DNA from: Coptis chinensis | Lineage: Eukaryota > Streptophyta > Magnoliopsida > Ranunculales > Ranunculaceae | Length of the DNA stretch: 64,000 nt | Assembly (NCBI GenBank): GCA_015680905.1 | Contig: CM027378.1 | Span: 2,418,001 to 2,482,000 of the forward strand | Direction: 5' to 3' | Part shown: piece by piece, positions 55,083 through 64,000 of the stretch | How positions within the stretch are numbered: the first letter of the stretch is position 1 | Layout: each line of letters opens with the position of its first letter | Made by a program: the position numbers and the translations under genes | Notes under the pieces: model-generated | The model's database searches: none | The model's input: the letters and a program-made list of their open reading frames with translations, nothing else | What the model was told of the DNA's origin: nothing

Positions 55083-55792
55083 CCATTTCAAATTCGTAAA
55101 TTCCATCGATAGGTAGCAATGCAATATCAGCGAATTTTGCTGCATCAATCATGCCACTAATATCATTTGGACACTCCACAAACTGCAGCCGCCTCTGCTT
55201 CCCTGAAATAGTAATTCCAGTAGTTGGTCAAGTTATTTAGAGTATGTGTAAGCAAAGTACGACCAAGCAAAGACCTAAAAAGAAAATACTGAATTCTAAA
55301 TAATACAACTAAGCGACACTCAATTACGGTATTTAGAGTATGGCTAAGTATCAAACTTGACATGATTGTAATTAGACCTCGAACTTCAGGAAGGTTTTGT
55401 TTCGTGTAATGCTTTACAAGAGACTTTATCAAAAGTGATTTCCCAACCTGCAACCAATCATCAAAATCACAATAACTAAACCCATTTCTCAACTTCCACA
55501 AAATTTCAAATGATAGTCAAATATGTAACTCAACAAGAGCTACATTCAAAGACCCCAAACTCAAAACCTATCATCCAAACAATGAATGGCCTACACTGAA
55601 ATTTCAAAATTCCAAGCTAAAAAAAAAAACAAGTGAAAAATTACCTTAGGTGGTCCTTGAACAACAACAACATAAGGAGCAGGTTCTCCCAAATTCCTAT
55701 CAATAGTAGGAACATGTAATCTCTTTTGCTCTTTCTCTGTCGCTCTAGAATTCAACCTATTTGCATTATTTTTCAAACTATAAGCAGATGCC
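55083..55792 (-). pseudogene. BMS1: Captured BMS1 gene fragment, three exons with introns
   Basis: The minus strand encodes the N-terminal GTPase region of ribosome-biogenesis protein BMS1. 55645-55792 gives ASAYSLKNNANRLNSRATEK, QKRLHVPTIDR and GEPAPYVVVVQGPPK; about 55365-55446 gives VGKSLLIKSLVKHYTKQNLP, EVRGLITIMS (P-loop across the splice: GPPK/VGKS); 55083-55202 gives GKQRRLQFVECPNDISGMID and AAKFADIALLPIDG. The junctions AAG|GTAATT, TTGCAG|GTTGGG and TTTCAG|GGAAG are good. The donor after the second exon is not convincing (AGT where GGT is expected). BMS1 is a nucleolar GTPase for 40S subunit assembly, about 1,100-1,200 residues; only about 120 codons remain here. It is a transposon-borne remnant. 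Confidence 0.88.
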
Positions 55793-56107
55793 TAACAACC
55801 CAACATCAAATAACATCATTACTCAAAAGCCCAACAACTCAAATCATTCAAATTAATAAAACCTTAAGCTCTTAAATTCCTCGCCCTAACAACAATCTGT
55901 CTGTTAAACAACAATAAAAATCAAAACTTTAGACTAACAACAACAAAATTGAAAGAATTAAATAATAATAATAAAAAATATCCTTCTTTGACGATTTTGG
56001 GATCAGTTGTTAATTGAGAAGAATGCATGAGTTTTGAGACAAAGTAACGGAGGATTTCGATTAGTACCATGACTAGTAAGAGTGGGATTAATACCCAATC
56101 GCTAATT
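55793..56107. other. Captured BMS1 upstream intron/leader, left of nested CACTA 1
   Basis: Non-coding. If the nested element is ignored, this joins 63325 onward, where TTAGGGTTTTC (minus strand) near 63445-63458 resembles the telo-box common in promoters of plant ribosome-biogenesis genes. The captured block may therefore include BMS1 leader/promoter DNA. Confidence 0.4.
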
Positions 56108-56129
56108 GCTCACTACTACAGAAAAGCTC

Positions 56130-56495
56130 ATATACCACTGTTATTTTACAAAGGTAAAAAAAGCTTTAGCCATCAAGTTTCATCTTGGGTAACAACCACC
56201 GTGACAAATACTTCTAACAAAACCGTGGGGAAAAGTACCTCTTATATACCACGGTTTTGAGTAAAACAGTGGTATTAGGATTTACAAACCGTGGTTAATA
56301 GTCCGAAAAGTTTGCTCTTATATTTACAAACTGTGGGAAATAGTGATGATATATATGACGGTTGGATACAAACCGTGGGTTATATAAACTGATTATACCT
56401 CGGTTCTTATCAAACCGTGCTGTATAGTCATTACAAACCGTGGGTTATATAAACTGCTTATACCTCGGTTCTTATCAAACCGTGGTTTATAGTCT
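56130..56495. repeat. Subterminal repeats of CACTA 1, left end
   Basis: More than ten copies, in both orientations, of an ACCGTGG-containing decamer; the block CCTCGGTTCTTATCAAACCG (near 56398 and 56463) is repeated. The counterpart lies near 63045-63300. Confidence 0.8.
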
Positions 56496-56869
56496 TTTTT
56501 TTAAAAAAAATAAAAACCCCTAATTATTTGATTCTAATCATATTCATTCAACATGCAACCTGCCCATTTTCACCATATATATCCACACTGGATTTAAAAA
56601 CACATTGCTCAAATAAACAATTCATAGTGCAACACAAACAAAAGAAATAAATTTACACATCCAACACAAAGACATTGAATTGCTAAAAGAATTTTGAACT
56701 TTTTTGAATCATCAATAATGAAAGAAACATCCAAATTTACTTGTTATATCAAAATAATAATGACCTAACTTGTTGCATCAATAAAAAAAAGCAATCTATT
56801 TGTTCTATCTAAAATATTAAAAAAAAAATGGTGAGACCCAAGCACCACACCTTAACTGGAAAGGGCCAA

Positions 56870-58220
56870 AACCTAGCTAAGACTCGACGCTTGGCTCGAA
56901 TGCTCCATTATGCTGGATGAATCTAAGAATTTCAAGTCGAATAACATCAAGTTCCTCTTGTGTGTATGTATCTTTGAGGGATAGATTTGTCATCTGCACG
57001 ATCAAAGATAAAAAAGTATATAATAACTTAATAATGAAGAGTAACACAAAATAGAGATAATAAACCAACTATGCGTAGGACCAAAATCTAAAATACCCTA
57101 AAAAAAATTATCTAAACAAGCTTCCATTATTTCCATCGTCATAAACTTCGTTACATAATACCCACTCTGTATCACTAGGTTGGTACGTGCCCTATGTACT
57201 GACAAGTAATATAATGAAAAATAATGCAACTAACCCTAATATGCAACCTTGCACTAGTACTTCGCAATAGTCTACTCCATCTCAAGGTTGAAATGTATAA
57301 AGAAATATATTGTCCTATTTGGACTAAAATACAATGTTTGTAGTGCTTGGCATGGGTCACTAATACCTTTATAAGGGGAACATGTATATGGGGAGAGAGA
57401 GAGAGCACTTCGTTTGCGCAACCATCTATCCCATTTAATAAGTCCAATTAAGATATACATACAAGTGAATTAGTGAACCTTAGTTTAAACGTAAATGCAG
57501 TACAACTGATTGTCCACATATACAAAACATGATCCCATCACAATAACTGAAAAGTAAGAACGAAACAACTAAGGTGTAGTCGCTTATCAATCTTAAGGAG
57601 CTCTAAGTAACCATGCCCAGTACAAACCTCACCTTCAGTACATAATGGCCATATAGAATGTTTTTTTATGAAATTTCTCAAATATATATGCAAGAGAGAG
57701 GAAGACAAGTAATAAAAAAAACAACACTTGTCAAATATGATGGGGAACTTACTTGTAAAGACACTTGTAAATTGTGGAAGTGCTGAAAAATGAAAACACA
57801 AAGAAAATGAATATCTCCTTGGTACAAAAAAACTGAACTAGAAATACCACCATAAATCAGGGAACTAACACACTACCAATGACCAATCAGCTATGAGTTA
57901 AATACTTAAGCGACTGAAGTAGTTATAAGCTTCTAGCAAAGTCATGGTCTTTGATTGGGTAAGAATTATGAGCAACACTAGGACATGTATATATAAACTA
58001 ATCTTTATGATGTAGGTTATCCAACACCTGACAACTGAAAGAGTATGCTCCAGTGAGTTGAACTTGAGCCACCTGAAAAACATACCAACCCAATGCAACA
58101 TTAGTTTAAACAAAATAAAGTAAATAGGTCACCAAAATAGAAGTAAACAATAATTTACCATAACCATTTTGTCCACATCCAAATGTTCACGAACAACCAA
58201 CAAAGCTGCCGACAAAAGAA
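56870..58220 (-). pseudogene. Unidentified multi-exon gene fragment in CACTA 1
   Basis: The minus strand has short exon-like stretches with plausible splice borders: ALLVVREHLDVDKMVM near 58155-58210, QVAQVQLTGAYSFSCQVLD near 58020-58075, HFHNLQVSLQ near 57750-57785, and NLSLKDTYTQEELDVIRLEI plus LRFIQHNGAFEPSVES with a TGA stop at 56877-56990. Spacing and orientation suggest one captured gene 3' end. I cannot name the family. Confidence 0.35.
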
Positions 58221-58299
58221 ATTAAAATACAAACGTATTCCTAAACAATATAAATCAGCCAAAGTTATTAGTCCTAAGTGAGCAAGGTTTGTTACAAAC

Positions 58300-59900
58300 T
58301 GTAGCGCCCCGGTTTTTCAGACAATTGAATATTCAGGTAAAAGAGCTCAATCTAAATATTCAACAATCTAATAAACCAAGACGTGAGCGGGTTTAATTCA
58401 CACGAGTCCAAACTATAACTAAAATATAAAACCCCCTCTGAACATCGCGTTCTAAAAAAAAATAAAATAAAATAAAAATTCGGTAGAGTCTCCTCTGTAT
58501 TTCTAACCTTTCATAAATCTATAACCTGTCCTAACCTGAAAATAAAATAATACACTTCCATTTATTATATTAAAACCTCAACCATAAACCCAACTACTAA
58601 AGATATTGATTCGTGGCACCGGCTACTTAACCATCTCGACAAATGCCAGTTAAATCAAGTAGCTGCAGTGCCCCGAAACAAATCTCATACCCCAGATCGG
58701 TCTTTCCCAATTGACGCTAATCCATGTCATACTTTCTAACTAATGGATGCATCCTAATATGAATTCATTATTAAAGACAATAAAGAAATACTAAATTATT
58801 ACAAAACAACTTAAATGAATAAATTTATAAACAAGAAAGAGCTAAAAGAACCGCCTTAGCCAATCCGAGTGCGCTTCACGTTAAATTGTTCTTAATTTAC
58901 CCGTACGCCTTTTCTTGTCTTATGGGAGCACCTGTGAAGATACTCCAACGCTCAGCGTTGGATACGTAGTCAATATATAATAATCCACTTAAAATGAAAT
59001 TGAAACAAAAGACGAGGTTAACACATACCTTTAGCTGCTTAATACCACTTACCGTTTCCTTATTAAATCCTCGTAAGTGCATTGATTAACATACTCTCAA
59101 GAAAAACATTAGCATTCAATATAATTCATACTCACAAGATTTCTATCATGCTTACCACGTAGGCAAATGAATTGTACTAGAATTAACTAGAAATAAAATA
59201 ACTTGAACAACCGATTTTCTTACTACAAGGGGTGAGGGTTTTCCTTTAGAAGCGGCTGAGCCGGGTGGCTGCCTACGTACCCATTTAGGGATCAAGCCAA
59301 TCATAGTTCCCCTATTCGGGTAAGGATCTATGGGGATGGATTAAGCCGTTTCCGATGAGGAAGGCAGTATAGGTTCCTCACTCTCGTTCTAACCATGTAA
59401 CGTCCCCTCACCGATTCTCAACTTTGAATCGGTATTCTACCTAGTATGTCACTTCACTTCTACTTATTCGAGATTTTTCCCGAATTCTTGAGTAAACGCA
59501 CCATATATATATTATTATTCAACCTAGACAAAAGAAGTAGACAAAAGAAGTATTTAGCGCAAGAGAACCTATGATAATGACATGTCATTAATATACTTAT
59601 CTCACTACTATTCTAACAACCAATTAATTACGCGGGAAATAAAACAATAAGTTAATAAAATAGGCACGGATATATCAAAGCTCATTGCGGCTTGTGGTAG
59701 CCCGATGAAAGCCTGCAGTGACCTAACATGGCATGTAGCGGCCCGACAAATGGCTTGGTGATAGACTCCTTGTGGCCTGACAACGGCCTATTGCGGCCTT
59801 TCTGAGCACAACTCTCAATTCAGATATCAAAAACAGTTCTTGCTTGGTTCCAGCAGGTGGTCTAGCTATCCAATTATTAATTCAAGATACAAGGAATTGA
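58300..59900 (+). mobile_element. Possible LTR-type insertion inside CACTA 1
   Basis: The sequence TGTAGCGCCCCGGTTTTTCAG at 58300 is the typical opening of a group of plant gypsy LTRs. The next 1.5 kb is non-coding, somewhat GC-richer (CGGCTACTTAACC, CCCCGAAAC, GCGGCCCGAC) and unlike its surroundings. I could not find a convincing CA end with a matching duplication, so the right boundary is a guess. A solo LTR is the best reading. Confidence 0.4.
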
Positions 59901-60060
59901 AAATTAGAGGTGTAAACCCTATAGCCGCAGACCACCACATGTAACTCCTCGTATATATTCTCTTCAATCCAGCATTTAAGGAAACCTAGAAGTCAATTTC
60001 TCCATTCATGATAGCTAAACAAAAAATAACTAACCTTGAATAAAATCCTTTGAAGGAACA

Positions 60061-60388
60061 TACACTATACTAGGTTTTTAACAATGGGTATCGGCAGTTC
60101 ACTTAACGTTTCAGCTGCCATGTTTTCGGATAACCTTGTGCTCAATGATTACTGTGTCAGTGCTGCAGCTGGTGCTACTGCTCTTGCTTTGCTTGTGTTC
60201 TGGGGTGAAGTCGCTAAACGAGGGATTCTGGATCAGGTACTTTCTCTTTTCTCTTTATACAAGTGTTCAAATGTTCTTGAAGCGATTCCTTTAGTTGATT
60301 TGGAGTAAATGTAGGGAAACTATAGGTTAAATATGTTTTTATCAGCATCCACCAACCGATACCCATTGTTAAAAACCTAGTATAGTGT
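60061..60388. repeat. Inverted repeat (2 x 34 bp) around captured exon
   Basis: 60061-60094 (TACACTATACTAGG...GGGTATCGG) and 60355-60388 are inverted copies with one mismatch, 260 bp apart. The transcript would form a strong stem with the kinase-like exon in the loop. Confidence 0.88.
60084..60308 (+). pseudogene. Phytol/farnesol kinase-like first exon, captured
   Basis: A 74-codon frame. Residues 13-52 (MFSDNLVLNDYCVSAAAGAT, ALALLVFWGEVAKRGILDQ) resemble the first membrane segment of plant phytol kinase (VTE5) and farnesol kinase (FOLK), where 'ETAKRGxFDQKLNRKLVH' follows. The match ends at GATCAG|GTACTTTC, a proper splice donor, so this is an exon-1 piece; the catalytic remainder is missing. 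The start codon lies inside the inverted repeat arm, so the N-terminal residues may not be original. Assignment is by motif memory and moderate. Confidence 0.55.
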
Positions 60389-61690
60389 GTCCTAGAGCTT
60401 CTAGGATAACGATACAGAGTGGCAGTTGAAAGAAATTACATGTGGATCCATTCAGCTCCAAATTGATTAATTAGCTTTGTAAGAGTACGTCTGATTTCTA
60501 GGTGTTGGACTCTTGGTTCCCAAGAAATCCTAGATTATAAGTATGGGCTTGTAATTGAGATAAATCCGATAGTCTTTAATTTGTTTTTCAGAATTATGAA
60601 TCAAACTAAGGAAACCTAGAATTATAAATCCGATATTCTCTTCAATCCAAATTTTAAGGAAACCTAGAAGTCAGTTTCTCCATTTAGCGGAAGAATATAT
60701 ACATCCGAAAAATACATAGGGTGTTTACCTGTCAAACACAACCTGATCCTTCCTTGTCGTTGTTATATAGGCAAGTAAAGGCAATGACAACAACATATGA
60801 GGTTAGGCATACCTCAACCTATACTACCCAAGATTACAAAGGAGCATTCATTAGTCAACCAAAAATGAAAATTTTAGGAGATAAGTCCTTTCCCCACTCA
60901 CCCTAATTTGCAAGTTTCATAATAAAATAAAATACCTTGCAGTTTCAGGTCACAAAGATACAAATCAAAGGGAAAATATTTGTTTCTCTATCTTTATTAG
61001 AATAAAGGGGGAGGTAGTAAGGTGACCGGACTGCTACATCAAGTTACTAGAAGCAAATAATGCTAAATTGAACAACAATTTCAAATCACATGAAGTAATT
61101 TAGGGTATCAATGGCTTCTTAGATTAACCGCAAGTAATCTTGACAAGTTTGGTAAGCAAAAGGCAAGGTATATTAACTAGAAATTAGGTTCAACACTCCA
61201 ACATTGCAACTAGAAATGAATAAATTCACATAACAGGGAATCTTTTGTAACCTAATGATAAAACCTCTTGTTTCTCATATAAGCTTCCAAGATCGAAGCA
61301 TTGTGATCTAGAAATAAACTCAAATGCATTCATTGATACGGGATTTTCTTTCTTTTCAGTTACAAGATATTCCTACAAAATGGAGTGCCACATTAAAATT
61401 AAAGATCCCAATAACAAGTTCACTCTTCAACCATTTTTAAAGGTTCCGTCTTCAAAAAGAAAGGACGAGATACATTACAAGTCTTTCTTTTTTCACCAGC
61501 ACAAACTCAATAAATTGCTAAGGGAAACAAATATGTCATCTTTGGTTGTTTTTTGACCAATGGGCTGGTGAACGAATCATACTCTTACAGTTACATTAAC
61601 ACCACCGAGCTGGGAAATAATAATAATAAAAAAACTGAGCATAAGGGCTCAATTCATCGAAATTTGGAATCTTTGAAGATATGAATTAAT
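60389..61690. other. Interior of CACTA 1, nothing recognised
   Basis: Non-coding. The words TTAAGGAAACCTAGAAGTCA at 59969 and 60653 form a direct repeat around the captured exon. 61500-61690 may be the 3' side of the CIPK fragment. Confidence 0.4.
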
Positions 61691-61699
61691 GATCATACC

Positions 61700-62460
61700 T
61701 TTGAGTCGTTAAATACAAAGAACAACATCATCGAGGGCTTACGTCTTCTCCTTGTTCAAAGTCTGGTGGTATGTACCCTTTCTTAAACCATTCATTTTCT
61801 AGTATGTTAGGGATTGTAATTCTCTGGGGAACATAAAAAGGTGTAACATTATAGAAAAGCCAAGCATATTAAATCTAGGATGCTGATTTCAGTACAGAAC
61901 AAGCTCAAAGATTGGGATTGGGGACAAAAATTTAACTATAAAACCACTAGCATGGAGGAAACTTTCTCGAGAGTGGAGACAACTTACAGTAAGAGGATTG
62001 GGGTCAAGGATGCGCTTAATTAGGTTCTTTGCGCTGGACGAAAACCATGAAGGACACGTAAAATCAGCCTTGTTGATCTGATCTGCGGTTTAGATGAACT
62101 AGATCATGCATCACTTCTCTGATCAAATATTAATATTGAGATGGGAAGGAAAGCATATTTAAGTAGTCACCTTTCTGATCAGAGATATTAGATTTGACGT
62201 CAAAAGGCAAAGGCAAGTAGCCAGCCATAAGAACAAAAAGAATCACTCAACAGGACCATATATCCTCTGTTGTTCTATCATAACCTTTATCATTAAGAAC
62301 CTAATATAAGAAAAACACCCAGGAAAAATACAAACTGTCATAAGATGCAATAGTGAAAACCAATTCATGATTAAGCAAAGCATAGAACCAGAAAAATACC
62401 TCTGGAGCAAAATAATTTGGTGTCCCACAAGCAGTGTGAAGTAGGTCATCTGCCTACAGT
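61700..62460 (-). pseudogene. Captured CIPK (CBL-interacting protein kinase) fragment, four exons
   Basis: The minus strand encodes the C-lobe of an SnRK3/CIPK kinase in order. About 62400-62455 gives DDLLHTACGTPNYFAPEV (activation loop and APE); about 62172-62301 gives VLNDKGYDRTTEDIWSC and VILFVLMAGYLP; about 61990-62086 gives [20 protein letters not shown] and LDPNPLT; about 61725-61826 gives ITIPNILENEWFKKGYIPPD and FEQGED. Introns with usable borders separate them, as in intron-rich CIPK genes. Lesions include a TGA after WSC, an extra PL in LPLPFD, and frame changes after EQGED. The N-lobe, NAF/FISL and PPI domains are missing. CIPKs act with CBL calcium sensors; this copy cannot. Confidence 0.85.
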
Positions 62461-62829
62461 AAATTAAAGAGGTTTTCTCTTAGTTTATCATTATCTACCA
62501 ATAAATTGAAAATTGAAGGGTTTTTTCTAACAGGCCACCTTTGAATGTGATGTGATCATGTGAGCAGAGAAGTGTAACACGGAAAAAAAAAAACCCAAAC
62601 CCAGATATTGTTATGCTAACCAAACCCAAAACCAGGCATTGAATCTTGGCTTCTAATCAATCTTTCTCTTGATTTCAGCATCTTGTAACCAACTTCTATC
62701 TTTCCCAGTTACAAGATGAACAAAATTTCATCAAAAAATCAAGATTTCTGGCAAGAAACCATTAAAAGTAAAAAGAATTCAAGAAATGAGAGACAGACCC
62801 CATTGTTTAATTTCTGAAAAAGATTAAGT

Positions 62830-62960
62830 TTTTACCTTTGATTCTTGTTTTAGAGAGAAATTGGGTAATGGGTTCTTTACATCTGCTGAAATATTTACAC
62901 GCAAAGACAGCAAACTTGTAGTTGGTCGACTGATTTCTCTCAAATCGTGAACCATGGTGG
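62830..62960 (-). pseudogene. Small exon-like frame with start codon, unidentified
   Basis: From ATG about 62954 the minus strand reads MVHDLREISRPTTSLLSLRV, then NISADVKNPLPNFSLKQESK to a donor-like AAAGGTAAAA at 62837. It lies just inside the right end of CACTA 1 and could be a first exon supplied by the element or captured. No family recognised. Confidence 0.35.
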
Positions 62961-63324
62961 CAGAAATTATGAAGAGATAGAAGTGGAACAGGAAGTTCTA
63001 GCGAGAGTCTTCCCCACCTTTTATTTATTTTTTCTACCAGAACTCGCCACGGTAGCTATAATTTTGCCCAAAATATAAACCACCGTTTTCACGAAAACAG
63101 TGGGGTATACGAATACAAAAAAAATATTATGTTATATTTGATAATACCGTGGTATATAGAGTATTATATACTACCGTTTCACAAAATCAGTGGTATTTGT
63201 TTGTTCCAAAACTAAGAAAGTGTTTTGTACCGTGGTGAATGAGTATAAACCACTGTTATTATGGGAACAGTGGTATATACCAAATAACCTACCGTGGCTA
63301 ATGTGCATTTTTGTAGTAGTGGCT

Positions 63325-63743
63325 GTGTCTAAAACTAGATCTTCTGCCATTATTATTAATTAATTAATTTCATATCACCTCTCAAAATTCAAAGTGTATT
63401 TGTTTGTTATTGAAGAAAAAGAAAGCAGTAAGAGAAAAGATAAGAAAACCCTAATGGGAAGAGAGTAGTAGCGGCTGTGAGAGAGAAAGAGAGGTTTTCT
63501 ATTTCGCGATTTCTTTTTTGTTTCCCTATTTTTGAAATTTCAAAGTTGTTTTGATTTTTTGGATTTCTAATGCTTATCACTCAGTTTTCAAGTGTTAGAA
63601 ATTAATTCTTAAAATTCATCCGAATTTAAGTAACACTTTACCGCATTACAAATGCTTAGAAAGCGTTGGCAAATTACCAACGGCTAAAAACCGTTACAAA
63701 GCAAAAAAGGTGCGTGTTACAAATATCCTGTTATGGTGTAGTG
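63325..63743. other. Right end of CACTA 2 after nested element
   Basis: Holds AAACCCTAATGGG near 63447 (telo-box, see BMS1), then GA-rich leader-like sequence, then subterminal palindromes (CGTTGGCAAATTACCAACGG, AACCGTTACAAAG) leading to the terminus. Confidence 0.55.
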
Positions 63744-63746
63744 TCA

Positions 63747-63958
63747 ATACTGTGAGTCTGGAGAGGACGCAGGCTGTCAATGAGGTAGACGACCTGAAGC
63801 GGAAGCTAGAGACGGCGAACGACTTCGCTGACAAGTATAAAAATGTCACGCAACAGGCGAAGGTGGCATATGACGATATATGTCTTGAAGTGGAGGAGCT
63901 GGAGAAAAAATATGAGGATCTACAAGAGGAACATGAACGTGTGACTTTGGGTGGTTGA
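63747..63958 (+). pseudogene. Retroelement-associated coiled-coil protein, 3' part
   Basis: Continuation of the exon cut at 52758. When the 11-kb insert and one TCA copy are ignored, the frame runs on without a break into TVSLERTQAVNEVDDLKRKL, QAKVAYDDICLEVEELEKKY and a TGA after VTLGG. The composition (Glu, Lys, Leu with heptads) is that of a long coiled coil, as in the preceding exon. Confidence 0.75.
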
Positions 63959-64000
63959 GGGAACGACTCGTTCGGAGATACTAGTAATGTTCATGAAGTA

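Larger units (their letters stand above)
56108..63324. mobile_element. CACTA transposon 1 (inner), 7.2 kb, carrying CIPK and phytol/farnesol-kinase-like fragments
   Basis: Plus-strand start CACTACTACAGAAAAGC at 56111 and inverted end CACTACTACAAAAATGC at 63321, flanked by GCT (56108-56110 and 63322-63324). Subterminal motifs AAACCGTGG(T/G)TTATA and TACCACTG recur at both ends (56130-56490 and 63050-63300). They differ from those of the outer element, so the two belong to different CACTA families. No transposase recognised. It lies entirely inside CACTA 2 and is therefore younger. Confidence 0.92.
52756..63746. mobile_element. CACTA transposon 2 (outer), 11 kb, carrying COG7 and BMS1 fragments
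   Basis: Plus-strand start CACTACACCTTAACAGG at 52759 and inverted end CACTACACCATAACAGG at 63743, bracketed by TCA (52756-52758 and 63744-63746), the 3-bp duplication of CACTA elements. Subterminal regions at both ends repeat AACCGTTGCAAA/AACGGTTA units, often as palindromes (52840-53045; 63640-63705), as expected for transposase-binding sites. No transposase gene is recognisable. The cargo is multi-exon pieces of two host genes on the minus strand. CACTA 1 (56111-63321) is nested inside. Removing the outer element restores a continuous reading frame of the host gene. Confidence 0.92.

Overview
This is nuclear DNA from a flowering plant, most likely a dicot with a large, repeat-rich genome. 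The evidence is plant-type spliced genes (a CYP82 cytochrome P450 and fragments of COG7, BMS1, RPT3 and CIPK), plant Ty1/copia and Ty3/gypsy elements, FAR1/FRS-type Mutator sequences, CACTA transposons, Helitrons and Tourist/hAT MITEs. I cannot name the species. The only gene that looks intact is the P450; nearly everything else is transposable elements at different stages of decay.

Layout. 1-5.6 kb: non-coding DNA ending in the right terminus of a CACTA element (5599), with an unexplained 340-bp direct duplication. 6.8-9.1 kb: 5' LTR, primer-binding site and leader of a truncated gypsy element (A). 10.2-11.8 kb: a decayed LINE RNase H remnant and a FAR1-domain fragment. 15.4-20.4 kb: a complete but broken copia element (minus strand) with two 310-bp LTRs, sitting inside a (TA)n microsatellite. 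20.5-26.2 kb: a Mutator-like element with roughly 160-bp terminal inverted repeats and a broken FAR1/MURA transposase, whose other side lies in the same kind of (TA)n tract. It holds a Harbinger tail and a tRNA-like sequence.

26.2-34.6 kb: a LINE fragment, then the CYP82 gene on the minus strand. Its two exons are separated by a 6.0-kb intron packed with four datable insertions: a Pack-MULE carrying a piece of proteasome gene RPT3 (itself split by a Tourist MITE), a short non-autonomous LTR retrotransposon with unfamiliar ORFs (itself split by a LINE tail), and a hAT MITE. Each has recognisable target-site duplications.

34.7-37.0 kb: two small Helitrons. 37.05-37.74 kb: a LINE RNase H fragment cut by gypsy element B (37.7-46.8 kb; LTR, gag, protease, RT, RNase H, integrase, Athila/OTA-like), which carries a 1.26-kb solo LTR. 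46.9-49 kb: a 42-bp tandem repeat and a decayed copia remnant.

50.85-63.96 kb: a retroelement-associated gene (putative plant transposon/coiled-coil protein) interrupted by an 11-kb CACTA element (52759-63743, TSD TCA). That element carries multi-exon fragments of COG7 and BMS1 and is itself interrupted by a second, 7.2-kb CACTA element (56111-63321, TSD GCT) carrying fragments of a CIPK kinase and a phytol/farnesol-kinase-like gene. This nested, gene-capturing CACTA pair is the most striking structure in the window.
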